From: Parasponia andersonii
Lineage: Eukaryota > Streptophyta > Magnoliopsida > Rosales > Cannabaceae
Direction of reading: 5' to 3'
Length of the DNA: 64,000 nucleotides
Assembly (NCBI GenBank): GCA_002914805.1
Contig: JXTB01000003.1
Coordinates: forward strand, 1,643,593 to 1,707,592
Shown: positions 1 through 11,135 of the stretch, piece after piece
Numbering within the stretch: position 1 is the first letter of the stretch
How the letters are laid out: each line of letters opens with the position of its first letter
The notes under the pieces: generated by a model
What the model was told of the DNA's origin: nothing
The model's input: the letters and a program-made list of their open reading frames with translations, nothing else
Database searches by the model: none
Program-made: the position numbers and the translations under genes

Positions 1-264
1 ATAATGCAAACATAGTATTACTTTCATAATTATATTCTTTGTTCTTTTAGCACACCGAGCTCTCTCTCTGAGGGTATTGAACCTTTACACTGCATCGGGA
101 CACTTCAACAATTATTAGTGTAATAATATGTATGTAAATGCACATAACATAATAAATAAGTATGTTACTATAAAACTACTATTAACGACTTCTAGATACC
201 TAATATGCAATTAGAAAATATTTATTATTGGCTTAATATGCATGTGAGAATCTTGGGCACCACA
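1..264. other. unassigned AT-rich stretch at left edge
   Basis: No gene, RNA or clear repeat is seen. The stretch is AT-rich with a short pyrimidine-rich patch (ctctctctctg near 60). It leads into the duplicated repeat that starts near 265 and may be its continuation. Confidence 0.4.
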
Positions 265-1715
265 CTTCGTTCTTCTGAAATATCTTCAGATACTTGAAGT
301 CGGTCTTCTCTTGAAGATTTCGTATTCGTCCTCCCGACGAACACTCACAATCAAGCTCCCCTTGACTTTGTTTGATCCTTTACTCGTGAACTCCCTTCAT
401 AGTAATAGATCAATCTTCTCTCAAAGATATTCAGCACCTCTCCCGAAGTACTATGTCACACGACTAGGACTACTTCTAAGTCTAAGAAAATGGCTATAAG
501 AAAAATTGTTCTTTTATACTTAATAGCTGAAATATATAATGTGACCTCTCTACCTAAAACTACTCTTGAGTGGTCTTTAAATAGAGAGAAAGCAAATCTT
601 CACATTAGGATACTGCAAAACAACATTCTTAGAGTATTTAATTTTGATTAAAAGACTTGCTAGATCAGCCAAGTTTGTTATCAAACTTAGAAAACGGATC
701 TGGAAAATAGTTGTTAATTCTATCTACATGTTGCAACATCATCTATCAACCAAGTCATATTGGAACAAAAAAAGAAACTTCCACATTTCTTTCCTGAAAT
801 AAAATAATCAATTACTTAAACCTTTTGTCAGCTAATAGCACAAATTAGAGTAATTTTATATAATAAGAATTAGTACAAATGTGTTAAGGAAACTTCCATA
901 AAAGATATTGTGCATAAAATATTCATTTAAAGGAATTTTCTTAATGAAATATAGACATATACTCAAAACTAATTTAGGAAAGAGTCACTTATCCATTCTT
1001 TCTCAATTGAATCTGTTTATGCATTAATATGATCAGATTTTTATGATTGACAACTATACTGAAAATTTAATTAGATCAAATATTTAGTCACATGTTGTAA
1101 TATGAATAATAAACTAGTCATGTTGCAACATGAAGGTTGCTAATATATTTTGCTCTTTCATATGTTATTAAATCTATCACTACAATAATAGTTATTAGAG
1201 CTTCCTTTACGTTGTTTACAGGGGCATCATTTATTCACTTTAGTAGTTAATCATGTATAATATTTTAAAAAATATTATTACTTATTTAGGAAAGAGTCAG
1301 TTACCTATTCTTTCTCAATTGAATTCATCTATGCATTAATATGATCACATTTTTATGATTGACAATTATACAAATCATGATCTAAAACATATAAAAAGAA
1401 AATACTAAAAAATATAATCAAATCAAATATTTAGTCGCATATTATAATATAAATAGTAAATCAGTTGTGTTGCAATGTAAAAGTTGCCAACATAGTAGAG
1501 CTTCTTTTACGCCGTTTACTAGGCCATCATTCATTCACTTTAGTAGTTAATCATGAATAATATTTAAAAAGAAATTATTGATTATTTATCAGAACAAAAC
1601 TTTGTTCTGGGAATAAGAACGTCCCAATTTCGAAAAATAAAGGAAAAGCTTGGTTATAGGAATGTCACTCAGTCAAAACACCCTTGGGCCACATCATTGA
1701 GACCGCAACTCTATA
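265..1715. repeat. dispersed non-coding repeat, copy 1
   Basis: Clearly related over more than 1 kb to 39965-41085. Both have the same order: a cttcgttcttctgaaat start, a block around cctcttgactttgtttgatcc, then the AT-rich part ending in acatcattgagaccgcaact. No coding sequence is supported; the short ORF at 311-499 is not kept as a gene. Blocks such as gatcctt..catgaactccctt also recur at 53800-53830, and together with the AT-rich ends they suggest an old LTR of a Copia-type element. That identity is inference. TE1 is inserted at its right end. Confidence 0.6.
973..1575. repeat. ~310-bp direct tandem duplication inside repeat copy 1
   Basis: Unit 1 is 973-1284 and unit 2 starts at 1285. 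Both begin with tttaggaaagagtca, share the cattctttctcaattga and gcattaatatgatca blocks, and end in a tagttaatcatg..aatatt block. The related copy near 40606-40950 carries a single unit, so the duplication arose in this copy or was lost from the other. Confidence 0.75.
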
Positions 1716-1720
1716 GTCTC

Positions 1721-2376
1721 TGTTGTGTGGTCTAAAATCCTATGTCAGGTCACATGAGTAAGATTAAGTACGACCTCTTCCGAAAGAGTTATATGCGACC
1801 TCCACCACATAAGTTAGTGCGACCTCTTCTGAAAGACTTACGTGCGACCTCCTCCGAACAAGTTTAGTACGACCATAATGAAAAGGAAACTAGACTAAGC
1901 TTCGTCAAATGGGTAACTTACAAAGAAAGGGAAACAAAAGTTTTTCTTTAAAAGATCGACCAGTCATCTTATTTAAGTGATTACCCAGTTATATTGTTAC
2001 TCAAATTGTATTGTCCGATTATACAGTTACCCATTCTCACAATTGGGAAACATTGAGCTATCCTCATCTATATAAAGGGAGTTCAATGTTTCAGTGAGGG
2101 ATCTTCTTGGACTTTTTCTGATCTTGGGAGGCTGAGGAATTTTTGAGAGAACCTTTTAAACTCTTGCTTCTTCTTTCTGGACAACACATTGTAATTTTGA
2201 GTTCTTGTAATTCTCAGAAAATAGTAAAAAACAGTGGACGTAGGCTCATCTTTTTTGGGGCTGAACCACTATAAAATTCTTGTCTCTTTATTTGCTTTAG
2301 TTGATTAACCCTTTTCACACACAAGTCACATCTTGCAATTTTCCTAAATTTATTGTTGACAAAACCTCCATCAACA
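1721..2376 (+). repeat. TE1 5' LTR
   Basis: 656 bp, starting tgttgtg and ending tccatcaaca. It carries a plausible TATA box at 2069-2076 (tatataaa). Its U3 has subrepeats: a roughly 30-35 bp unit built on gtgcgacctcttccgaaag occurs about four times between 1769 and 1872. The partner is 12138-12793; related LTRs are at 41681-42304, 52072-52722 and the fragment 14204-14769. Confidence 0.92.
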
Positions 2377-2396
2377 ATTGGCACTAGAAGGAGGGC
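2377..2396 (+). other. TE1 primer binding site region
   Basis: Directly after the 5' LTR is attggcactagaagg. TE2 has the near-identical attgacgctagaagg in the same place (42305 on). Position and conservation fit a tRNA primer site. I did not match it to a particular tRNA. Confidence 0.6.
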
Positions 2397-2419
2397 TATT
2401 CCAGTAGAAAATTTTGTGC

Positions 2420-4153
2420 ATTCTATTTCTTTCAACAATAGTAAACACCAGAAACACCGAAACTAGCCAAAATCATCCCCAAAGTACCGCTGCTGCATAG
2501 GCAGGTCCTGCTCAGGATCAGCCTACCGTGACCGTACCGGAAAATATTGTCCAGAGACAGGATCGCATGGAGAAAGCACTGGTGAACCTTCAGCAAATTA
2601 TAAGTTAGATTAATGACTCTCTATGGCGACTTGCTGAAGGACAGATGCTAACTCCACCACAACACGAATGTCCCAAAGAACATCCTGCTCAACAACCTGA
2701 GAGAGGAATTCAGATTCTGAAGACAGAGAACCGCGACCAACCTAAAGCCCGGCAGGAGCATCGAGGAGATTGCATCTCTAAGGGAAAAGGCAAGGTCGCA
2801 GACTTGCCTCTGGTATCTGATACAGAAAGTTCAAGCATTGATCATGATCGTGGACAACCTTCCCAAAGAGCAACCGTCAATCATGATTATCTTGAACACA
2901 AGCAAAAACGACAATCGAGGAGTGTCTTTGAAAGGATTAGTAGGGAATCTCGACAGAATCCTACAGACCTGAGATAACATCTGGATCAGCGACATAGTCA
3001 GGAGTGATCCACCTTGCATCACAATGACCATAGTCGATCTCATCGCACTGTTTCATTGGAATCCCTAAGGTCGCAACACACCATACTTAACCAACACGCC
3101 TTATATCGTGACAATGATCAAAGGCCACTCCTACCACCAATAAGAGAGAATGTTCTCCCTCTGAACGTCGATGTTCATAATCTGAGGATTGCTTTAGACG
3201 CACTTACTGGTTGGGACGACGAGCTCGCTGATGGGTATCGTCAATCGCCATTCAATGAGGAGGTTCGAGTTGCCGCCTTACCTGCTGGATTTAGACTTCC
3301 CACCATAAACACTTTTGATGGGAAAACTAATCTGCAAAAGCATATGGATCACTTCAGCGACTTGATGGAACTTCATCGTGTTGATGATCTCACACGTTGC
3401 AGGTGTTTTGCTGTAACTCTCACGGGAGCAGCAAAGAGGTGGATTCGAGATTCAAGTCCAGCTTAATCTCGTCCTGGCAACAATTCCAGACTGCATTCTT
3501 GAGACAATTCCAGGCTGCAAAGAATTTCACTATTCCACTGGTCAGTCTGTCTGCTATTCGGCAAGGTCCAGAGGAAACTCTACGATCTTACCTAAATCGC
3601 TTTACCTCAGAATTAGCAAAGGTCAACAACCCACCTGAAGGAGGAGTTTTAACTCTAATGATGGCTGGGGTATGACCAAAAACTAAACTCTGGGAAGATT
3701 TACTTGAGCGAGAATGCAGAACCCTTGAAGACTTCTATCGAGAGTCGGCATCTAAGGGTGGAATCTTCACGGGAAAACCTTAAGACGACAAAAGGAGGAG
3801 GAAAGGATACTGCCAAAGATGCGGCAACAAACAACAACAATAATAAGAAGTCGAACAAAAGGAGTAGTGAATAATCGACTGAGCAGCAGCCCAGATAAAA
3901 AAAGCAGGAGATTCCAAGAGCTCCCATGAAGTTCAATAATTATACTGAATTGAATGCACCCATAGATCATATCTATGCAGTCACAAACCAACAAGAGTGG
4001 TATCGTCAACCGAAACCCATGAAAAGAGAGAGAGCTAAGCGCGACCCCAACAAGTTTTGTCGGTATCATAATGACATTGGACATGATACCAATAACTGTT
4101 TTGCCCTGAAAGATGAGATCGAAAGATTGATTAAAGAAGGGCGGCTGCGGTAG
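2420..4153 (+). pseudogene. TE1 gag, disrupted
   Basis: Encodes the structural protein of the virus-like particle. An N-terminal hydrophilic Gln/Arg-rich part (2645-2977, then 3014 on) leads to a Retrotrans_gag-like domain. Its hallmark stretch TFDGKTN..HMDHFSDLMELHR is at about 3313-3380. The domain continues after a frameshift near 3450 with SSWQQFQTAFLRQFQAAKNF and RQGPEETLRSYLNRF (about 3466-3605). A CCHC-like segment with the spacing CRYHNDIGHDTNNC lies at about 4057-4100 and is followed by KDEIERLIKEG, as usual in this family. In-frame stops near 2975 and 3670 and the frameshift make it non-functional. The true start is unclear and probably lies before 2645. Confidence 0.8.
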
Positions 4154-4423
4154 TACTCTAAATAGAATAATGAAAGGCGAGAAGAAAACTGACAGCAACC
4201 TCTAGAAATTCAGTGCAAGGTGCGAACTATTTTTGGAGGACCGCACGTTGGGGGAGATTCCAAGAGAGCATAGGATAGGTATGTGCGAGAAGCTCGACAG
4301 CAGCCATTGACCAACATTATACACCTCGAATAGCGACCACGAAAGCTTCAGCGAGTACCATATATTGATATTACCTTCACGGAATAAGATGCGAGGCAAG
4401 TCCATTATCCACATAATGATGCG

Positions 4424-4848
4424 TTGGTCAAAAAGATCAATTGTGGAAGCACGCAATTATGGCGAGTATTGGTCGATAACGGAAGTGCAGTTGACATCCT
4501 GTATTACGACGCCTTTAAAAAGATGGAGTTGAATAAAAGTGACCTAAAGCCCACCGTCACTCCACTCTATGGATTCACTGGTAACAGCATAATGCCTATG
4601 GGCGTGATCGAGTTAATGGTCAACGTTGGAACCTGCCCTAGGGTTTCAACGGTAATGACCTAGTTCTTGGTTGTAGATTGCCCCTATGCATTCAATGCTA
4701 TACTAGGAAGACCAACACTAAGGGAACTTCGAGTAGTAACATCGATCTATCATCTCGCTATGAAATTCCCGACTCAGCAAGGAGTAGGCGAGGTGCATGG
4801 CAACCAATATGATGCGAGGACTTGTTATAACAACTCCTTAAAGACCTC
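4424..4848 (+). pseudogene. TE1 aspartic protease region of pol, disrupted
   Basis: Retropepsin-like protease that would cleave the polyprotein. The segment LWRVLVDNGSAVDILYYDAF (4448-4507) contains the D-N-G-S active-site motif. A TAG at 4664-4666 interrupts the frame just before FLVVDCPYAFNAILGRPTLRE; TE2 has a glutamine codon there. The match to TE2 (44376-44845) runs to about 4840, where TE1 has lost bases and the frame changes before the 12-bp array. In TE1 the catalytic motif itself is intact. Confidence 0.82.
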
Positions 4849-4868
4849 GCATGATGATGGTCCAAAGA

Positions 4869-4976
4869 GAAGCGTCAGTCGAAGCATTAGTCGAAGTGCC
4901 AGTCGAAGCGTCAGTCGAAACATCAGTCGAAGTATCAGTCGAAGCGTTAGGCGAAACGTCAATCGAAACGACAAGC
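4869..4976 (+). repeat. nine-unit 12-bp coding array between protease and RT (TE1)
   Basis: Nine consecutive 12-bp units of the form GAAGCGTCAGTC, in frame with the downstream RT. They encode a four-residue repeat, mostly E-(A/T/V)-(S/L)-V. TE2 has the same nine units at 44852-44959. The acidic, low-complexity peptide sits where a flexible linker between protease and RT would be expected. Confidence 0.85.
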
Positions 4977-5074
4977 GAAGACCTCGACCCCCGAGAAATT
5001 GATGGAGAGGTCAAAACGGGACCAATTGAAGACTTGGAGGATTTGCTATTTGACAGGTCCTCCAAGATTTTTAA

Positions 5075-5773
5075 AATTGGAGCGAGCCTTCAAGAACCTG
5101 TGCGAGCTTCATTGGTCGCTTTTCTGGAATCTAATTTGGATGTCTTCGCATGGCAACATTTGGACATGGTTGGGATCGATCCAAATATCACATGCCACCA
5201 TCTTAACATAGATCCAACAAAGAAGCCTGTACGACAGAAAAGAAGAGTTATGAATCCAGAACGCTACGTCGCACTGAAAGAAGAGGTAGAAAAGTTGCTC
5301 GAAATTGGATTTATCAGGGAATCTTTTTATCCGAATTGGCTTGCAAACCCAATTTTGGTAAAGAAACCCAACGGGAAGTGGAGAACATGCATTGATTTCA
5401 CAGATCTTAACAAAGTATGCCCGAAAGATAGCTTTCCCCTTCTAAGAATCGACCAGGTTGTAGATGCGATGTCGGGGCATGAACTTTTAAGTTTCATGGA
5501 TGCGTATTCTGGATACAATCAAATCCCCATCTATGAACTAGATGAGGAGCACACTTCATTCATCACTGATTGGGGATTATACTATTACAAAAAGATGTCT
5601 TTAGACTCATCAATGCAGGAGCAACCTACCAGCGTCTTGTCAACATGATGTTTGTAAAAAACATTGGCAGGACAATGGAGGTATATGTTGATGACATGCT
5701 GGTGAAGTCGAAGAAAGTCGAAGATCACATCAAACATCTTGATTAGATGTTCAAAATTCTCTGAAAATATTAA
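5075..5773 (+). pseudogene. TE1 reverse transcriptase, disrupted
   Basis: RNA-directed DNA polymerase of the polyprotein. Conserved RT blocks are readable: KEEVEKLLEIGFIRE, WLANPILVKKPNGKWRTCID and FTDLNKVCPKDSFPL, and then SFMDAYSGYNQI (5493-5528). The catalytic YVDD is at 5684-5695. Relative to TE2, two bases are missing near 5600, where TE2 has the MPFGL block. This shifts the frame between the finger/palm part and YVDD. Further stops occur at 5744-5773 before MKLNPQKCAFGV resumes. The match to TE2 is clear across the domain. Confidence 0.88.
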
Positions 5774-6500
5774 ATGAAGCTGAATCCTCAAAAGTGTGCA
5801 TTTGGGGTAGGATCAGGAAAGTTTCTAGGTTTTATGGTCAATCAGCGAGGCATTGAGGCTAACCCACAAAAGATACAAGCACTGATTGATATGCAATCTC
5901 CTCGCAAACCCAAAGATGTGCAGAGCCTGGCAGGAAGAGTGGCCGCATTGAGTCGATTTGTATCCAAGTCGACAGATAAGTGCCAACCATTCTTTGATGT
6001 ATTGAAAGGTTCGAAGAGGTTTGAGTGGACGGAAGAATGCGAGCAGGCGTTCCAAGAATTAAAAATACACTTGGGTTCTTCTCTACTCCTGTCGAAGCCA
6101 AATCTGGGGGAAGAATTATATTTATACCTCGCAGTTTCTAAATATGCAACAAGCACTACGTTAATTCGGGAATATGAAAAGATACAGCGACCAGTGTACT
6201 ACGTAAGTAAAAGATTACTCGATGCCGAAACAAGATATCCAGAGATAGAGAAATTGGCATTAGCACTCATTGTCACATCAGAGAAACTTCGACCTAATTT
6301 TCATGCACACACCATCAAAATTTTCACAAACTTTCCATTAAAGCAGGTTCTGCAAAAGCCTGAGGCTTCCAGGCAACTATTTAAGTGGGCAGTTGAGTTG
6401 AGTCAGTTCAACATCAATTTTCAACCTCGTACGACGATCAAAGGACAAGCCCTCATAGATTTCATTGCAGAATTCACGTATGATGTCGATCTTTCCATAG
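5774..6500 (+). pseudogene. TE1 RT thumb/connection and first RNase H domain
   Basis: An open stretch of 346 codons (5774-6814) encodes the C-terminal part of RT (KLNPQKCAFGV, FLGFMVNQRGIEANPQKIQAL), the ALSRFVSKSTDKCQPFF segment and the family RNase H block (YYVSKRLLDAETRYPEIEKLALAL). It is open throughout and is one of the best preserved parts of TE1. It is listed as part of a pseudogene because the upstream RT frame is broken. Confidence 0.82.
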
Positions 6501-6529
6501 AAGTAATCAAAAAGCCTGCTATAGATTTA

Positions 6530-6814
6530 TCCAGATTGTGGAAGCTTCATGTTGATGGATCATCGAACGAGAATGGAGCTGGTGTGGGCTTAGTACTAAT
6601 CAGTCCTGAAGGGCATAATATTCATTGTGCACTTCGCTTCAAATTTCCAACATCAAACAATGAGGCAGAATATGAAACACTGATAGCCGGGCTAAAGCTC
6701 GCACAAGAAATGAAGGTCGAAGTAATTGAGATATACAGTGATTCCCAGCTGGTCATTTGTCAAGTAAATGGCGAATATCAAGCAAGGGGAAAGAGAATGA
6801 TGGCTTATTTGTAG
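6530..6814 (+). pseudogene. TE1 second (archaeal-like) RNase H domain
   Basis: The same open frame continues into LWKLHVDGSSNENGAGVGLV, then NNEAEYETLIAGLKLA and IYSDSQLVICQVNGEYQAR. These carry the conserved D, E and D of an RNase H fold. A second RNase H after the first is known for Tat-lineage plant Ty3/Gypsy elements and is the main basis for that assignment. A TAG stop ends the frame at 6814, where TE2 reads on (YMQEVQ). Confidence 0.8.
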
Positions 6815-6899
6815 AAGGTACAAAGATTATTTTCGACATTCACTGCCCATAATATTCAACTTCTTCCTCGCATTAAGAATACTTGGGCAGATACCCTAG

Positions 6900-8230
6900 A
6901 TAAACTCGCCTCAACAAAAGATACCGAATTACTAAAGGTGGTCCCTATCGAGTTTCTTACAAAACCTAGTATCGAAGCAGAGCTTCAAATAGCTATGACG
7001 GTTGATAAAAGATCATCGTGGGTAGATCCTATAATGAAGTATATCCAAAATAGCGATCTCCCTGAAAACAAAGATGATGCAAAGCGACTTCAAATGAAGG
7101 CAGCTCGCTATGTTATCTATGACAAAAAGCTTTATCGAAGGAGTTTTAGTGCGCTGCTATTGTTATGTGTCGATGAAGAAAAAGCGGACTACATTATGAG
7201 GAAGATTTATGAAGGAATATGCAGAAATAATTCTCGGGGCAGGCACTTGCGAACAAGATTCTAAATGAAGAAGGATATGATGAAATTTACTAGGAGATGT
7301 AACAAATGCCAACGATTTGCAACTATTCCTAGAATGCCATCCATTCCTCTCACTCCAATGACCAGTCTATGGCCATTTGTAGTATGGGGAATTGATATTA
7401 TCGAAACACTTCCACTGGCATAAGGTTGGTTGAAGTATGCAGTGGTCACAGTCGATTATTTTACTAAGTGGACAGAAGCTCAAGTTTTGAGTACCATTTC
7501 CGCAAAAAAGATGATAGATTTTGTTTACAAATCTATAATCTTCCGTTATGGTATACCACATACCATAATTTCTGATAATGGGAAACAATTTGACTGTGAC
7601 GAATTCCGTAACTTCTGCAACAACTTAGGCATCAAGAAGAATTTCTCCGCTACTGTTCATCCACAAGCCAATGGACAGGTCGAAGCGATAAATAAAATAC
7701 TTAAACACAATATAAAGACAAAGTTGGAAGAGTATAAAGGAGCTTAGCTAGAAGTACTCCCTAAAGTGTTATAGGCTTATTGCACCACTCAACGAACAAC
7801 TACTGGAGAGAGTTCATTCTCTTTAGCATATGGATATGAAGCAATGATTCCGGTTGAAATTGGTGCGAGCTTTCTATGACGATCAACCTATGAGCAAGAT
7901 CACAACAAAACACTAATGAGAATTGAGCTCGATCTTTTAGAAGAAAGGTGCGAGCAATCTCAGCTTCAAATTGTATCATATCAACAGCGCACTGCTCGAT
8001 ATTATAACTCTAAAGTCAGACGAATAGGATTTGAAGTTGGTGACCTTGTTCTTTGGCAAGTCCTACCTAATAATAAAGAGCATGGTGCTAGAGTATTTGG
8101 ACCCTCTTGGGAAGAACCGTATGTTATTGATGCCATTATTCGACTTGAGACATATAAGTTAGCTTGCACTGGAGGATAAAAGATCGAGCATGCCTAGAAT
8201 GCAGAACAGCTTCGTCGATATTATCAGTAA
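6900..8230 (+). pseudogene. TE1 integrase, disrupted
   Basis: Would insert the cDNA into the host genome. The N-terminal zinc-binding region is degraded: TE2 has recognisable H, H, C, C residues, but here the frame breaks near 7261. The catalytic core at 7430-7747 reads VDYFTKWTEA, SDNGKQFDCDEFRNFC and HPQANGQVEAINK, giving the D, D, E triad positions. The C-terminal part (7916-8179) has ARYYNSKVRRIGFEVGDLVL, typical of the region after the core. No chromodomain follows. Several stops separate the parts. Confidence 0.85.
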
Positions 8231-8980
8231 ATTTTCATGTATATCTTCATGATTTCGTCATTCATCAATAAAGATCTACTTATTCGTCATTCATTAATCG
8301 TCATTCGTAATCGTCATTCGTTGATCGTCATTCGTTAATCGTCATTCGTCATCATCAATAAGGGTGTCTCCTCATCAATTATTCAATTTGGAACTGTTTA
8401 TAGTTTTATGGCAGTCTTCGAACACCATAAGACTTGGGGGGCGGTGGGATCAGAATATTATCTCCTACTTGTTTCCTTAGGGACTATGCAAAACATCCAT
8501 TTAGAGGAGTCGGAATTTTAGATGGTCAAAATATCTAAAATTTCTTAAAATCTTAGGATTTTCTCCTCACTTCATGCCTTAGCATGTCGTATTATGCAAT
8601 TTCCCTTCTCGAACAACAAAGTAACTAAGCAAAATATTCATTGTTCGATGTGATATATTGCTATATTTACATTTTGCCGTGGAACTTTTGAAAAATAGTA
8701 TTGAGTTTGCATCACTCATACTTGCTATTTTCTTAAGCGACCTAACCTATCCTAACACAACCATTTTAAGTGTGTTGGATTCAAATCGCAATAGCGTACC
8801 GATCAGTCACTTAGTGATTGACTACTTGGTTAAATTAATTATCTTCTATATTACGGCTTAGTGTGTTGATTGTTTTGCAGGAATAAATGTCTAATAAGGA
8901 AAGCATTCATTCATTGATAAAAGCTCGCACCTATATGCAAGAAAAGAAATACAAATAAGATGGGACCAAGCTCATATTGT
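8231..8980. other. TE1 spacer between integrase and antisense gene
   Basis: No convincing gene. It contains a 14-bp minisatellite (8285-8352) and an AT-rich tract also present in TE2 (48240-48780, sharing gcttcatgccttagcatgtcgtatta). The small + strand ORF at 8658-8861 is not conserved as protein. The 3' end of the antisense gene lies at the right margin. Confidence 0.55.
8285..8352. repeat. 14-bp minisatellite, five units (TE1 only)
   Basis: Five near-identical 13-14 bp units of the type cgtcattcgttaat in a row. The matching place in TE2 (about 48280-48310) has only one or two such units, so the array grew after the two elements separated. Confidence 0.8.
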
Positions 8981-11135
8981 TCTGAAGTAAAAATAAAAAA
9001 GATAATATTATTATTGTGCAAACATGCTTGCCCCACCATCTTGAGGGTAGCTTCATCTTCCCTCTGACTATGGACAAGCTCGACCACGTCTTCACTGAGG
9101 ATGGAAAAGTGGAAGTCCGGATGCTCATAGACGATGTTGTATATGATGGTCGACGAGGCGATGTCACTGGCTTTGTCTTCGAGCTCCTTGACTTCAGTAG
9201 CCTTGAACTCTGCAATAGCCTTGTGAGCTGCTTCTATTGTCGCCTCCTTCATGCGATCCGGATGCTCAGAGATAGTCTTTTCAAGATCTTTAATTTTCTC
9301 CTTGAGCTTCTCCTTTTCGGACTTCTCTTTGGCCAGACCTTCGAGCAGCTGCTGCCTCTCTAAATCGAAGGCTTTTTTCTCCTCCTCGTGAGCTTTCTCT
9401 GAGTCCTCGAATGCTTGAATTATCTCGTTGACTTTTTCGGCCTTCTCCAAACACTCGAGAACTGGGTCGTGCATCAGGACAGCAGCTGCAGCAGTCTGAA
9501 AATATAACACATCAATACCAGAAGAATGCATTTAAAAAAAAAAGAAGATACTTACATTTGCCAACATCCTCATCGCAGTACCAAAGGCAATCTTGCAGAT
9601 CGTCGCTTCATCCTCTCCCAGCCATCTTTGGAAGTGAAGCGATCAATGAAGGCTACGCTTATACCAGCCTTCTCCGGTAATTGATTAAGGAGTGCGAAGA
9701 GCTCCTCATCCTTATCTACCAGGTTTGGTTCCGAAGAGGTAACAATCTCCTTAGATGGTTTGGGATGGCTCATTGTTTGAGGTTGTGGAGGAGGCGAGCA
9801 TGCCAGGATGTCCTCGAAGGTAACTTTTCATTTTTTTGAAGTGTCGACCTTCTCTTTCCCTTTCGATGACAATGGAGGTGTGCTCTCTGGCGTCTTGGAC
9901 GTTGCAATGGACCCCAGAGTGGAAGGTGGTGCTCGCAGTCCGCTACCAATAACTATCTCTGTACAGATATATCAGCAAGCAAGGTGACATAATATGATGA
10001 TGATAAAAATATGTATATATATATAATTACCTTCTTGCTGTTAAGGAGCTGGTGGTGATGCTGTTTCTGGAGAAGATGGTTCCGAAGTTGAAAGGGTGGC
10101 AGGTGCTTTTCATTTCCTAGGTTTGGAAGACGAGGCACTCTTTTCCGTGTGCTTCCTCGACTTTTTTTTCTTCAAGCTCGAAGGTCTAGACGAACGGACG
10201 GTGGGGTCAGGGAACGTGGCTCCCTTTGGAAGCAAACCGCAAGCGACCAAGTTCTTGGAAGTCCCAAGCTTCTTCCAATCAAATTCCTCAATCGGAAGGT
10301 CGTTGATTTTGTATACCCTTGCGAGCTATTCCCTAGAAAGTCCGGGCCGTTCCCCGTTGTCTGCGATGACATACGAGTGTGATCAGAATAAATATGATAA
10401 TACAGAATAGGCGATAAATTGAAAAGCTACCTACCAGGATTCTGAAAGAAGCCGTTATCCGCATAGTCAAAGTGGAAAAATGGATTTTCCATTTTCTTAT
10501 GTTGTTGCGAACCCCGTAGATTATTTTTATTACCTGGTTCGACCACTTGCTCGCATAAAAGAAGCCAAAATCTGACGGGTTTGATTTCACTTGGTAAAAC
10601 CAAGCGAACTCTTCAGGTATGGGGGTTTCTAAGCTTAATTTATGGTGTAATATGTACAAACCTACCATGTATCTATAAGTATTTGGGGTTAGTTGAAAAG
10701 AAACGACTCTGTAATAGTCGACGATGGATTTTATGTAAGGATAAAGTGGAAGATGGACCCCACATTTGAGAACTACTTCAAAGAATGATGCAATTCCACG
10801 AGGTGGTGTATGTGGTTGATTAAACTCCATAGGAAGGCGAAGAGGGATGGTGATCTTGTAGTTGCATATGATCTTGCTGAACCTGTTCATGGTGCAGCTC
10901 ATCCTTATATTAGTATATGACTAGTCTCCCTCTACATATTGGTAACCTATTGCGAATGCAGGGGCATCTCTGATATGCTAGGACCATTGGTCTTGAGGTA
11001 GGTCGCCTATGCGAGGACTACTTTGCCTGACCCTGGTTATCTCAACTTCGGATTCTGGCTCAAGATAATCTTCGAGGTTTATGGAGCTAATAGTGGTATT
11101 AGAAGATCTTTCTTAAAATCCTCACTACTAGACAT
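8911..11135 (-). pseudogene. TE1 antisense spliced gene (aORF) with gypsy-type transposase-like domain
   Basis: A four-exon antisense gene, read from right to left. Exon 1 is 11135-10435, exon 2 is 10360-10031, exon 3 is 9958-9556, and exon 4 runs from 9495 to about 8911. The three introns (74, 72 and 60 bp) have GT-AG ends, matched at the same places in TE2. Exon 1 encodes PLRLPMEFNQPH and VVLKCGVHLPLYPYIKSIV and then QLTPNTYRYMVGLYIL, which I read as the plant putative gypsy-type transposon domain (Transposase_28 family). Exon 2 has EEFDWKKLGTSKNLVACGLL. Exon 4 is a charged coiled coil (EKAHEEEKKAFDLERQQLLE). A TAG near 10920 replaces a tryptophan codon that TE2 keeps, and there are indels near the start and near the end of exon 1. 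Antisense ORFs in this position are known for Tat elements; their function is not established. Confidence 0.72.

Noticed and set aside
4838-5065. Minus-strand Ser/Thr/Asp-rich ORF across the 12-bp array
   Set aside because: Shadow of the + strand array; a repeat unit of 12 bp gives open frames on the complement as well.
8285-8352. Regularly spaced short repeats considered as a CRISPR array
   Set aside because: Units are contiguous with no spacers, only 14 bp long, and lie in a plant retrotransposon.
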